From positions 62,001 through 126,000 of the forward strand of contig NZ_CAJGZV010000001.1 of NCBI RefSeq assembly GCF_904846065.1: 64,000 nt of DNA, in the 5' to 3' direction. Origin of the DNA: Psychrobacter immobilis (GTDB lineage: Bacteria > Pseudomonadota > Gammaproteobacteria > Pseudomonadales > Moraxellaceae). Positions 30,348 through 39,415 of this stretch are shown here, in pieces. The translations under genes were made by a program, and so were the position numbers. The notes beneath the pieces were generated by a model, which searched no databases, was not told where the DNA came from, and worked only from the letters and a program-made list of their open reading frames with translations. How positions within the stretch are numbered: the first letter of the stretch is position 1; each line of letters starts with the position of its first letter.

Positions 30348-31119
30348 ATGGTGTTTTTTGATAGTGAACGATTCGGAAAAATTCCTTCTCCAGAGTCTAT
30401 TGAAGATTTATTAGTTTTAGTGAAAGAACATGCGTCAGAACGTCGGAATGTTTATTTTTGGAGAGGGCAAGGTAATATTCAATGGCCTATTCATAGCGCA
30501 GCTTACAGGCGATTAAAAATAAACAATAAAGATGTAACTGAGAAAATCATGCAAGATTATGAGACATCTTTGTTAGAGCATGCTACTCATCAAGGTTATA
30601 GATACGATAATAATAGAGAGCTTAAAGATCTAGAGTTACTAGCTAAATGGAGCTGCAACGAGATTGCTTGACTGCTCTAGAAATTTGTTAATAGGTCTAT
30701 GGTTTGCTTGCACATCTGAGCAAGAAAAAAATGGGCTACTTTTCGGATTTCATTCGGACTTTGTTGGAGGATATGAAAATGAGCTTGAAGTTAGGTCTTA
30801 TGCGGATGTGTGTAATGAGCTAGAAGGTTATGATCATCCATTCGTTTGGCAACCGCCAGTAGTTTCTAAAAGAATAGCATCTCAAAGTGCCCAGTTTCTT
30901 TATAGCGGAGTTACTAATAAACCGTCTGGAAGTGTAGCTATATCTAATAATATATATTCATATATAGCTATAAATATTACTCCTTCCTTTAAAAAACTAG
31001 CTTTCAAAGAGCTAGCAGAGGCTTTTGATATAAGACATTTAACATTATTTCCTGATCTTGATGGGTTTGGGTATGTACATAGTTTTAGGTTCGATCAGTT
31101 TCAACACAACCGTTGGTAA
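30348..31119 (+). pseudogene. FRG-domain protein gene broken by a small deletion
   Basis: Two overlapping frames together make an almost full-length FRG-domain protein. Frame 1 (30348-30671) has the namesake motif VYFWRGQGN and ends ...LELLAKWSCNEIA. Frame 2 resumes at 30649 as GAATRLLDCSRNLLIGLWFAC and runs to 31119. Intact homologues read LAKWQHxGAATRLLDWTRNP. The Q-H-x residues are missing exactly at the junction, and the frame change fits loss of 11 bp. No other stops interrupt either half, so the break is recent. The region is more AT-rich than its neighbours, suggesting acquired DNA. FRG proteins often occur in mobile and defence-related regions; their function is unknown. Confidence 0.8.
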
Positions 31120-31431
31120 GCTAAACGAGTCTTTTACTAAGATTTTGAAAGGGTGTAGTATATTTACAAAGGTGAATTAATGATAGAAATATTACTTTAA
31201 GCTACTTTAGCTGAAACCGTCTACTTACATAGAGCAGCAAATGGCAGAATTGGCTCCAGCTTCATAATAACTTTGATAACCACGAAATCTAATGCAGTAC
31301 TTCAAAACACCATCAAGCAAATTAACCATACCAACTAAAAAAACCCCGCCATGGCCAGGTCTCATTATTTTATCGAGTATAACTGGTGATAACTGCACCA
31401 GCGTTAGTAGCTTGGCACTGATTGACTACTA
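31120..31431. other. non-coding stretch after the FRG pseudogene
   Basis: A 312-bp AT-rich stretch with no supportable gene. A partial hairpin-like AAAAAAACCCCGCCATGGCC near 31338 resembles one arm of a degraded terminator. Confidence 0.35.
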
Positions 31432-32265
31432 TTATTTAGCTGATTTTTTATAGTAGTCAACCATCATCGTACCTAGCGTACCGTTGTCATCGATAGTGAC
31501 GATTCTAACTGTACCTGATTGTGCTGCGGTACTCGATTGAACTTGTCCGGCATTACCTAAGACGACTTGGTTGTTTTTGGCTGCCTTCGCCTCGTTACCG
31601 ATAGCGATGCTGTTCATGCCGCCAGCCATAGATTTATTGCCTAGCGCTACCGAGTTTGCACCTTGTGCGGCTGCCGCTTCACCAACTGCGGTAGAGCGTA
31701 CACCACTAGCATCGGCTATATGACCAAAGGCTTGCGCGCGTTCAGCAGTGGCTTTTGATTGCCAACCGATAGAGGTTGAGCCTAAACCTGCGGCATTGGC
31801 TTCCCCGCCAACAGCCGTTGCGGAGTTTAGACCTGCATTGGCTTTATTGCCGACAGCGACCGTATCGTTAGTACCACCAGCGATTGCCGCTTCGCCGACT
31901 GCGGTAGAGCGAACACCGCTAGCATTGGCTAAATGACCGAAAGCTTGCGCGCGTTCAGCGGTGGCTTTTGATTGCCAACCGATAGAGGTTGAGCCTAAAC
32001 CTGCAGCGTTGGCTTGACCGCCGACAGCGGTTGCTGAGTTCAGACCTGCATTGGCCATATTACCGATAGCAACCGTGTCGTTAGTGCCGCTAGACATAGC
32101 ACTATTGCCTAAAGTAATAGCAGTACTGTTCGTAGTGGTTTGGGTATTTGAAACTTGGGAGTCAGCACCTGTTGCCATAGCAGTGCATGCAGAAGTTGCG
32201 GCAATGGCGAGAGTAAGGGAGCTGATTTTGAGTGCTAATTTTGATAGGGAATCCATTTTCATCAT
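31432..32265 (-). CDS. YadA-head-repeat exported protein
   Basis: A 277-residue secreted protein made largely of YadA-type left-handed beta-roll repeats (SATAVGGEANAAG, STAVGEAAxA, SVALGNKSMAGG, SIAIGNEAKA). The ATG at 32265 (MMKMDSLS) has AAAGGA six bases upstream and gives a signal peptide ending near ATSACTAMA; the Cys may be a lipidation site, but the box is not canonical. Residues 60-130 and 131-201 of this start are two near-identical 71-residue units. No C-terminal YadA anchor (four-strand barrel) or long stalk follows; the last 30 residues (TVRIVTIDDNGTLGTMMVDYYKK) end the protein. It may be a shortened trimeric adhesin or a soluble head. A poly-C tract lies just upstream. Confidence 0.85.
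   Translation of the reverse strand: MMKMDSLSKLALKISSLTLAIAATSACTAMATGADSQVSNTQTTTNSTAITLGNSAMSSGTNDTVAIGNMANAGLNSATAVGGQANAAGLGSTSIGWQSKATAERAQAFGHLANASGVRSTAVGEAAIAGGTNDTVAVGNKANAGLNSATAVGGEANAAGLGSTSIGWQSKATAERAQAFGHIADASGVRSTAVGEAAAAQGANSVALGNKSMAGGMNSIAIGNEAKAAKNNQVVLGNAGQVQSSTAAQSGTVRIVTIDDNGTLGTMMVDYYKKSAK
31663..32088. repeat. two tandem 213-bp repeats in the YadA-head gene
   Basis: Copies at 31876-32088 and 31663-31875, each encoding 71 residues (GTNDTVAxGNxANAGL...). They differ by only a few substitutions, so the duplication is recent or kept uniform by recombination. Confidence 0.85.
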
Positions 32266-32301
32266 GCTAAATCCTTTTAGACAAGCCATCTTGGCTTAGT
32301 A

Positions 32302-32310
32302 GGGGGGGGG
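32302..32310 (-). promoter_or_regulatory. poly-C tract (nine) in the leader of the YadA-head gene
   Basis: Nine consecutive G on the plus strand (C on the gene strand), followed by TGGG, 37 bp upstream of the chosen start. Long homopolymeric G/C tracts in a leader are prone to slipped-strand changes. In Moraxella catarrhalis, a poly-G tract upstream of uspA1, which also encodes a YadA-like adhesin, controls expression level. Confidence 0.7.
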
Positions 32311-32512
32311 TGGGTAAAAGCCGATAGATTACAATCCTTGCAATATGAGCATACTCTGGCATAAATAACTTGATCATATGTAGAGTCCGCAACATTAATG
32401 TAACACTAATTTTTAACCATTATTCAAATAATGATAGCATTATATTTTCAAAGGTCATTTAAGCCGACGAATGAACAGTTATAATATAAAACTACCGTAA
32501 AGGAGAGCATCG

Positions 32513-33679
32513 GTGCTGTACAACTTTGATGAAATAATAGACAGACGTAACACGGGGTCGTTTAAATGGCATTATACCGATGACACCATTCCGCTGTGGG
32601 TCGCGGATATGGACTTTAAGACTGCTCAGCCTATTTTAGCGGCGATTGAGCAAGTAACGCAGCATGGCATATTGGGTTACACCGTGCCGACCGAGCCGTT
32701 GTATCAAGCGATTATCGACTGGCATGGTAGTCGTTATGACTTGTGGCTGGAGCAGCAGGATATCCTGTTTTCTCCGGGTGTCGTGCCAAGTTTGGTGCTG
32801 ATGATGAAAGTATTTACCGAGGTAGGGGATGCGGTATTCATCAATGACCCTATTTATACGCCCTTTATGACCAAGGTGTTGGACAACGATCGTAAGCTGG
32901 TGACTTCTGCATTAAAGGAGAATGAGGGGCGATACTATCTGGATTTAGCTGATATAGAAGCTAAAATTATCAAGCATAAAGTTAAGCTATATTTATTCTG
33001 CAATCCACATAATCCGGGCGGACGTGTATGGACAGCAGATGAGCTTGAAGCGCTGCTTTCGATTTGTAAAAAGCACGATGTGGCGATTGTGAGTGATGAG
33101 ATTCATCAAGATTTAACCTTGAAAGGGCATACATTTACGCCTTTTTTAACCCTAGCAACAGGCTATGAGCATAAAGTAGTCAGCCTAACCTCGATGACCA
33201 AAACCTTTAATACTGCCGGTATCAAAGGCTCGATGATATTTGCTAAAGACAGTGCATTACTCACTAAAATTAACCAGCAGCAGCGTTTAAGTGACGAGCA
33301 TGAGCTAAATTTATTTGCTTATACGGCAATGCGCAGGGCTTATGAAGAGGGTGGTGAGTGGTTGGCACAGGCGCTGACTTATATTGAAGCTAATATTGAA
33401 TTAACCCTGCAATTCTTAGAAGATCATTTACCTAAAATTAAGGTGATGCGTCCAGAAGCGTCGTATTTAATTTGGCTTGATTGCTCGGCATATGGGCAAG
33501 ACGATCAAATGCTCTATGACGCGCTTAGAGAGGCCAAAGTTGAGCTTAGCGCAGGGATTAAGTACGGTAATAAAGGGCATCTAAAAATGCGCCTTAATGT
33601 AGCGTGTCCTAAAACGCTGCTGATAGAAGGGTTAAATCGTATGCATACTGCATTAAATAGCAATGATTTCAAACAATAA
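32513..33679 (+). CDS. MalY/PatB-family PLP aminotransferase (C-S lyase)
   Basis: A 388-residue fold-type I PLP enzyme. MLYNFDEIIDRRNTGSFKWHY and LWVADMDFKTA are the MalY/PatB N-terminal signature. CNPHNPGGRVW, IVSDEIHQDL and the Schiff-base region SMTKTFNTAGIKGSM follow. It probably cleaves C-S bonds (cystathionine beta-lyase activity). The start is GTG at 32513 with TAAAGGAG upstream. It converges with the FGGY kinase gene with only two bases between stop codons. Confidence 0.92.
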   Translation: MLYNFDEIIDRRNTGSFKWHYTDDTIPLWVADMDFKTAQPILAAIEQVTQHGILGYTVPTEPLYQAIIDWHGSRYDLWLEQQDILFSPGVVPSLVLMMKVFTEVGDAVFINDPIYTPFMTKVLDNDRKLVTSALKENEGRYYLDLADIEAKIIKHKVKLYLFCNPHNPGGRVWTADELEALLSICKKHDVAIVSDEIHQDLTLKGHTFTPFLTLATGYEHKVVSLTSMTKTFNTAGIKGSMIFAKDSALLTKINQQQRLSDEHELNLFAYTAMRRAYEEGGEWLAQALTYIEANIELTLQFLEDHLPKIKVMRPEASYLIWLDCSAYGQDDQMLYDALREAKVELSAGIKYGNKGHLKMRLNVACPKTLLIEGLNRMHTALNSNDFKQ

Positions 33680-33681
33680 TA

Positions 33682-35250
33682 TCATTTGGTAGGATAACCA
33701 GTTATATCTTGGATGCTTTGGTATAAAGGTTTTAAGCGCTCATACATTTTGAGATAAACCTCATTGTATAAGCGCTTGTAGAGCTGGACGTTGGCGTCAA
33801 TAGGCAAGAATTCATCGCCCAAATGCACCATTGCCTTAGTGGCGGTTAAATGGTCGGGATAAACGCCAAGCCCTACTGCACAATTAATAGCCGCGCCTAA
33901 GCCTGAGGCTTCATAAGTATGCGGCCGGTATGCAGGCATACCGAAGATATCGGCGGTGAGCTGCATGGCAGAGTCACTTTGAGAGCCGCCACCTGAGACA
34001 CGCAGGTGTTTAATGGGTTTGCCTGTACGCTTCTCAATAGTATCGAAGCCAAGCTTAAGCTCGTAAGCGAGCCCTTCTAATATAGCGCGGTAAACGTGCG
34101 CTCGTGTATGCACATCACCAAAGCCAATAAGCGCACCTTTGCCCTCAAGTCCCGGATGACGAACACCGGGTGACCAGTATGGCTGCATCATTAATCCCAT
34201 ACAGCCTGCTGGAATGTCTTTGACTGCCTTGTCGAGTAGTTTTTCGGTATCGATGCCTTGGGTCTTTGCTAACTGCTCTTCATAGTGGGCAAATTGCTCT
34301 TTAAACCAACTGACCATCCAAAAGCCGCGATAAATCATGTACTCATGATTGTAGTAATTTGGCGCGGCGGCAGTGTAGGCGGGCATATGTTTAAGTATCT
34401 CGATATAATTGCTCGACGTGGTATTAATCGTCGCAGTAGTACCAAAACTTAAACAGGCGGTGTCTGCTGCGAGACCCGCTGCGCCTAACGCTTCGCAGGC
34501 TTTGTCACTGGCGGCAGCAATCATCGGCGTGCCCTTTAAAATACCAGTAGCGGCGGCAGCTTGAGCGCTGATATGACCAAGTAGCTGCCCCGGTGCAATG
34601 AGTTTGGGCATTTGCTCTAGTCGGCAACTAAACAGTCGCCATTTGAGGTTATTTAGCTTAAACCAAGCTTGCGCTTTGTAATCATAAGGCAGGTAACCGA
34701 GGGCGTGACCGCTTGAGTCTATCAACTCGCCTGTCAGCTGATAGGTGAGGTACGCGGATAAATTGACGTAATGAGCGGTCTTTGCCCACATTTCTGACTC
34801 ATGATGCGCAAGCCAATTACAGCGGGCTTTTTGCTGTGCCTCTTGTACCAACTCACTCATACCGATGACTTTAGTGAGTGGATTGAGCAAGCCTATGTCA
34901 TTGGTTTCGCCGCGACGCAAATCCATCCACACTATGGCAGGACGCAGTGGCTGTTTGTCTTTATCCAAACATATCATGGTATAGCGCTGGGTGGCGAGGC
35001 TGACGCCAGCGATTTGCTCGGGCGTAATATCGCAGCTTTGCCACAATTGCTGGCAAGCCTCGCTTAATTTTTGCCAATAATAATCGGCATGTTGCTCCGC
35101 AAAATTTGGCTGCGTTGAAAAATACGGCTCGATAATGACGCGGGCTTTGGCAATCTCGCTACCAAATTGATCAAAGATAAGCGCTCTGACGCTTTGGGTG
35201 CCATTATCAATAGCCAAGAAATAAATAGGGGTATCAAGGTTATGGGTCAT
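33682..35250 (-). CDS. FGGY-family carbohydrate kinase
   Basis: A 522-residue sugar/polyol kinase of the xylulokinase/glycerol kinase fold. The phosphate-1 motif is LAIDNGTQSVRALIFD; the FGGY signature region HLRVSGGGSQSDSAMQLTADIFG is near residue 430. Of two start ATGs (35256 and 35250), the second has AAGG six bases upstream and is chosen. It is last in a three-gene unit with a G3P dehydrogenase-like and an AGPS-like protein. The substrate is not classical GlpK by sequence feel; a glycerol- or dihydroxyacetone-type substrate is inferred from its neighbours. Confidence 0.88.
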   Translation of the reverse strand: MTHNLDTPIYFLAIDNGTQSVRALIFDQFGSEIAKARVIIEPYFSTQPNFAEQHADYYWQKLSEACQQLWQSCDITPEQIAGVSLATQRYTMICLDKDKQPLRPAIVWMDLRRGETNDIGLLNPLTKVIGMSELVQEAQQKARCNWLAHHESEMWAKTAHYVNLSAYLTYQLTGELIDSSGHALGYLPYDYKAQAWFKLNNLKWRLFSCRLEQMPKLIAPGQLLGHISAQAAAATGILKGTPMIAAASDKACEALGAAGLAADTACLSFGTTATINTTSSNYIEILKHMPAYTAAAPNYYNHEYMIYRGFWMVSWFKEQFAHYEEQLAKTQGIDTEKLLDKAVKDIPAGCMGLMMQPYWSPGVRHPGLEGKGALIGFGDVHTRAHVYRAILEGLAYELKLGFDTIEKRTGKPIKHLRVSGGGSQSDSAMQLTADIFGMPAYRPHTYEASGLGAAINCAVGLGVYPDHLTATKAMVHLGDEFLPIDANVQLYKRLYNEVYLKMYERLKPLYQSIQDITGYPTK

Positions 35251-35294
35251 AGTCATCCTTAACTATGTAGTAATAAGCAGTAATAAAAATAGGC

Positions 35295-36962
35295 TTAAGC
35301 CGCAGGCAGATAATAGTAGCATTGCCATAATTGTGTATAGCGTTCAACTTCTTGCTGCCATTTTTGCTCATCCCAACCCAGTTCCTGCTGGCATATTTGT
35401 TTGAGCCTATCGCTAATCAATGGCGTCATTGCGCCATGTGGCAGTATCAACCCTAGGCGCGTGCGTCGCAGTAACAAATCGTCCAAGTGAATGACTTGCT
35501 CATAATGGGCGGCAAAGCGAATCTCTGCCCAAATGGTGTTGCTGTCAGTCACATAAGCCAAATCATCGTCATGTGCTAACTCTAATAAGGCATCAAGCTG
35601 TAGACCGTAAAATCCTTGTAAGCGCTGTTGTAGGGGTTTTGGTAAGGTGGTAAATTTAGGATTGGTTGGCGGTTGATTGCTAAAGACTTGGCTGCTATAT
35701 GACACATTATCTTGAGTAGCCGATTCATCAAGTGCGAGCACCTTTTGACAAACTTTCAGTACATCAAGGGCGATTAGGCGAAAGGTGGTTAGCTTGCCAC
35801 CACTGACGGTCACTAAATTATTATCCAACCAGACGCTATGATCGCGTCTTTCTTTACTCGGGCTGACGCGCTTACCATCACCGCCGTCAGAAATCAGTGG
35901 ACGCACGCCTGCCCATGAGCTGATGACATCCCCTCGGCTTAGATTAGTATTATCAAAGAGAGCATTAGTCGCCACTAAGAGATAGTCGACCTCTTCGTTA
36001 GTAATGCCGACCTCGTTATCATCCAATGGTGGATGATCCAAATCGGTGGTACCAAGGACGGTACGGTTTTCCCACGGAAAGACAAAGACGGCTCTTTTAT
36101 CGACAGGATGCAAAAAGGTATAGGCTTGTTTAAGCGGTAGACGCTCTTGACTGACCACCAAGTGACTGCCACGCGATGGACGGATTTGTTTATGAAAGCT
36201 TTGTTCTGTTTGTTTGCTTGCTTGCATTCGTAAGGTATCAGCCCAAGCCCCCGTGGCACTAACCACCACTTTGGCATGAATATCGTAGGTATGACCGTTG
36301 TCTTCGGATGTGGTATCTTTTAGGGTAGCACCCACGACCAAGCCTTGCTCATTAGTAATTAATGACTCAGCTTTAAGATAGTTAATCGCCTGTGCACCAT
36401 CATGGGTAGCTTCGTCTAGCACCCGCATCACAAGGCGTGAGTCATCAGTCACTGCATCGCTAAATTGACTGGCGCCCAAAAAGTTTTCTTGCTTGATGTG
36501 CGGATTAAGCTGTAAAAAAGCGTCCTTTTTAAAGTATTTAGAGTAGCGCTTGCCCGCGAGCCCATCGTAGACACGTAGCAAGGTATTGAATATCCATGGC
36601 GGTGGAAACTTGCCTTTATAATGCGGCATGACGTAGTGCATCTCGTTGACGAGACCACTTGCTTCGCTGAGCATGCGCTCGCGCTCACGGACACTCAGCA
36701 AGGTGGTCTTATAATCACCTGAGGCAATATAGCGCAGCCCGCCATGTACCATTTTACTAGAGCGGCTGGACGTGCCCCACGCAAAGTCTTTTTGCTCGAT
36801 TAATAAAACTGCTAAGCCGCGCCTTGCTGCCTCGCGAGCAATCCCAGCACCAGTAATGCCGCCACCGATGATGAGCATATCCCAAGGTTCCTCTTGAGAC
36901 GAGCGCCGAGATAAAGGCGCTAATGCTTGCTGGCGTTGCTGATGTTGATTGGCTTGGTTCAT
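35295..36962 (-). CDS. FAD-dependent glycerol-3-phosphate dehydrogenase-like protein
   Basis: A 555-residue GlpD/DAO-family flavoprotein that would oxidise sn-glycerol-3-phosphate to DHAP and pass electrons to quinone. The FAD Rossmann motif DMLIIGGGITGAGIAREAARRG is at about 28-49. The family signature GGLRYIASGDY follows, then RPSRGSHLVVSQERLP and AGVRPLISDG. The C-terminal helical domain is present. It is the middle gene of the cluster: 38 bp before the kinase and 80 bp after the AGPS-like gene. Confidence 0.9.
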   Translation of the reverse strand: MNQANQHQQRQQALAPLSRRSSQEEPWDMLIIGGGITGAGIAREAARRGLAVLLIEQKDFAWGTSSRSSKMVHGGLRYIASGDYKTTLLSVRERERMLSEASGLVNEMHYVMPHYKGKFPPPWIFNTLLRVYDGLAGKRYSKYFKKDAFLQLNPHIKQENFLGASQFSDAVTDDSRLVMRVLDEATHDGAQAINYLKAESLITNEQGLVVGATLKDTTSEDNGHTYDIHAKVVVSATGAWADTLRMQASKQTEQSFHKQIRPSRGSHLVVSQERLPLKQAYTFLHPVDKRAVFVFPWENRTVLGTTDLDHPPLDDNEVGITNEEVDYLLVATNALFDNTNLSRGDVISSWAGVRPLISDGGDGKRVSPSKERRDHSVWLDNNLVTVSGGKLTTFRLIALDVLKVCQKVLALDESATQDNVSYSSQVFSNQPPTNPKFTTLPKPLQQRLQGFYGLQLDALLELAHDDDLAYVTDSNTIWAEIRFAAHYEQVIHLDDLLLRRTRLGLILPHGAMTPLISDRLKQICQQELGWDEQKWQQEVERYTQLWQCYYYLPAA

Positions 36963-37042
36963 AAACGACTCATCTCAAATGATACTCAAATTAATCAGCG
37001 ACTTAACCTGTTTAAGCCAACTAGTGACGCTAAGACGACCTT

Positions 37043-38800
37043 TTACTCTTTAATTAAAACGCCTGGATTCATACGTTGCTCAGGATCTAAGCTTTTGAGC
37101 ATATCAGCAGTTACTTGGATACCTAGCTCACCCTTTTCAGCTGCAAGGTAAGGTGCGTGATCACGGCCGACGCCATGCTGGTGCGATATCGTCGCTGTGC
37201 CATTGGCCAAACTTGAACTGGCGGCATGTTTGATTTTCTGCCAGCGACTTAAGGTGCTGGCGTGATCTTTTGCGGATCTAAAGAAGTAGGTAGTATAAAG
37301 GCTAGCACCTTGTTTATAGACGTGCGAGATATGGGTAAAGGCCATGACGTTTTCACCTTCATCTGCCAAGGAAGTCTGAACGGCTTGTTGCATCTGCTGC
37401 ATTTGCTCGTCGATATGATTCCAGTTGGTTGCGGTCTCAAAGGTATCGACCATGATGCCTTTTTCCCACAAAGTGCCGCGCAAATAAGGGAATTTAAAGC
37501 GTCCATGTGCCCAGACACTACCCATGATATCGGTTATTTTACCCGTGACACTACCGTGCTGCTTTAATAGCTTATTAAACTGCGTCAGTGCCAATTTATT
37601 CTGTGCTTTATCACCTGATACACCATAAGTAAGCATGACTTTATCTGAGCTGAGACCGCGCGCTTTTAGATAAGTGCTAATGGCCATAAACTGGCTGGGC
37701 GTCGTACCTAGATGTAGGTGCGCGTCGGTCTCGACCGCATTGCTCAGGCGCAACATCGATAGGCGAATATTTTTTTGCACGGCTTGTCTAAGCACTTCTT
37801 TACCCGCTTCCCAGTTAGGCAGAAATGCCACTTTAAATAGCTCTTCTTCTGGTTGCGACTGCACACGCATTTTGACTTCGGTAAAGATACCAGCGCGACC
37901 TTCCGTGCCCATCATCATCTCGCGCAGATCAGGCCCTGCTGCTGACGCTGGAATATCAGCAATATTGAGTACCCCTTGTGGGGTCACCAACGTACCACCG
38001 GCAAACATCTGCTCGATGCGCCCGTAGCCTAAAGATTGCTGACCACTAGAGCGCGCGGCAATCCAGCCACCCAGTGTCGATAGCTCCCAAGACTGAGGAT
38101 AATGTCCCAAGCGGTAGCCGTGTGCGTCCAGTTGTGCTTCGACTGCTGGCCCTTGTGTGCCTGCGCCAAAGGTAGCTATTTGGCTCTCACTGTCTAAATC
38201 AATAAGCTGATCCATCTTACTCATGGCAATGGTCAATACGGGGCATGAACCTTTTTGTGGATTGATATGACCTGCGACTGAGGTGCCGCCACCGAAAGGA
38301 ATGACGATAAGGTCGTGCTCGCTCGCTAGCTTTAATAAGGTTTCGACATCAGCGGTCGATTCAGGAAAAGCAACGCCATCAGGGAAGACTTCAAAGTCGC
38401 CACCATGCATGGCTATCCAGTCTGGAAAGCTTTGGCCACGGGCGTGTCTAAGTCTCACTTCGTTGTCGACAGATACAGTATCAAGCTCAGTCATAGCAAC
38501 AGGCAAGCGGGATTTTGGGACAGTTTTTAACACCTCTTGTAAGCTAACAGAGGGTAGTTTTTTGGTTTTACCAATATGCGATTTGATCAGTTTCGCCCCA
38601 TGCGCTGAGACTTTTTTATTAATATTGATATTGCCCCAGCCATTCCAGCGCGTTTGCTCGATTGGGGTATTTATCGTATGACCCTTTGAGGTGGCGTCTA
38701 TACTGATGTTATTGGTATTTTGGTTATCAGAATTGACTGAAATAGCTTTAGACGGGTCAGATTTAGGGCGTTTTCGGATAAGGGCTTTGATTTTGCTCAT
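37043..38800 (-). CDS. AGPS-like FAD-binding oxidase
   Basis: A 585-residue flavoprotein of the FAD_binding_4 / FAD-oxidase_C type, resembling alkyldihydroxyacetone-phosphate synthase (AGPS), the ether-bond-forming enzyme of ether lipids. IEQTRWNGWGN (about 47-57) and the FAD loop VIPFGGGTSVAGH are AGPS-like, as is TATISHQHGVGRDHAPYL near 535. AGPS proper has SHHHGVG; the central His is Gln here (about residue 541), so true ether-lipid synthesis is uncertain and a 2-hydroxyacid or G3P-type oxidation is possible. It leads the operon with the G3P dehydrogenase-like and FGGY kinase genes. Confidence 0.85.
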   Translation of the reverse strand: MSKIKALIRKRPKSDPSKAISVNSDNQNTNNISIDATSKGHTINTPIEQTRWNGWGNININKKVSAHGAKLIKSHIGKTKKLPSVSLQEVLKTVPKSRLPVAMTELDTVSVDNEVRLRHARGQSFPDWIAMHGGDFEVFPDGVAFPESTADVETLLKLASEHDLIVIPFGGGTSVAGHINPQKGSCPVLTIAMSKMDQLIDLDSESQIATFGAGTQGPAVEAQLDAHGYRLGHYPQSWELSTLGGWIAARSSGQQSLGYGRIEQMFAGGTLVTPQGVLNIADIPASAAGPDLREMMMGTEGRAGIFTEVKMRVQSQPEEELFKVAFLPNWEAGKEVLRQAVQKNIRLSMLRLSNAVETDAHLHLGTTPSQFMAISTYLKARGLSSDKVMLTYGVSGDKAQNKLALTQFNKLLKQHGSVTGKITDIMGSVWAHGRFKFPYLRGTLWEKGIMVDTFETATNWNHIDEQMQQMQQAVQTSLADEGENVMAFTHISHVYKQGASLYTTYFFRSAKDHASTLSRWQKIKHAASSSLANGTATISHQHGVGRDHAPYLAAEKGELGIQVTADMLKSLDPEQRMNPGVLIKE

Positions 38801-38864
38801 AGGGACATACCTGTCAATTTATTATGATTATCTGTGATTATAATAAGTAACTGTTTTCTGTACA

Positions 38865-39107
38865 TTAGTCAACAACGATTGGTGTGCTGTTCCGACTTGC
38901 TAATTCTTTATTCCCCACCAAAACTATCAGTCTATGCGCTAAGTAGTGCCAAATAACACCAATAAACCCTAATATATAAAAATACCAATGCGGTGAGACT
39001 AAGCTTGCGAAGATTTCGGATGAAGTCCATGTGTTGCCGAATAATATGTGGTAATCATAGGCGACACCGATGCAGGCTTCTCTGTAGAATGCTATATAAA
39101 AAAGCAT
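38865..39107 (-). CDS. small hypothetical membrane protein
   Basis: An 80-residue frame with one likely transmembrane segment (WYFYILGFIGVIWHYLAHRL, about 42-61) and a hydrophobic start. I do not recognise a family. No convincing ribosome site precedes the ATG. It could be a genuine small gene or the decayed end of a larger membrane protein. Confidence 0.4.
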   Translation of the reverse strand: MLFYIAFYREACIGVAYDYHILFGNTWTSSEIFASLVSPHWYFYILGFIGVIWHYLAHRLIVLVGNKELASRNSTPIVVD

Positions 39108-39415
39108 AATGGCTATTTTGTAATAACACTTGTTTGTAATAATGCTTGAACCAGAATTTATGCGTTGCCTATAGAAGTATTAGGTCAATTAATCACGTTT
39201 TTATTCTGTTGACTGCTCTACAGTGCCTTATCATCGCTACCTAGATGTAGAAAAATATAGAAGAAATGCATTCATTAATGAAATAAAGTAGAGGTTTATA
39301 CTGATGAGCTATAGATTTATATACCAGTTAGCAGATTAGCGTATTTTTATAACCAATAGACTGCTCAAACTTGTTAAAATAGCGCACCAATTTATTTATT
39401 GATGGACACTACGTT
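39108..39415. other. region upstream of guaA, no gene seen
   Basis: A 308-bp AT-rich gap. TAAAAT near 39376 could be a -10 for guaA but lacks a good -35. Confidence 0.35.

Noticed and set aside
37674..38681. Plus-strand frames over the AGPS-like gene
   Set aside because: Antisense shadows; no ribosome sites or recognisable domains.
38865..39107. Small membrane ORF as the remnant of a named family
   Set aside because: No recognisable family; kept only as a low-confidence hypothetical.
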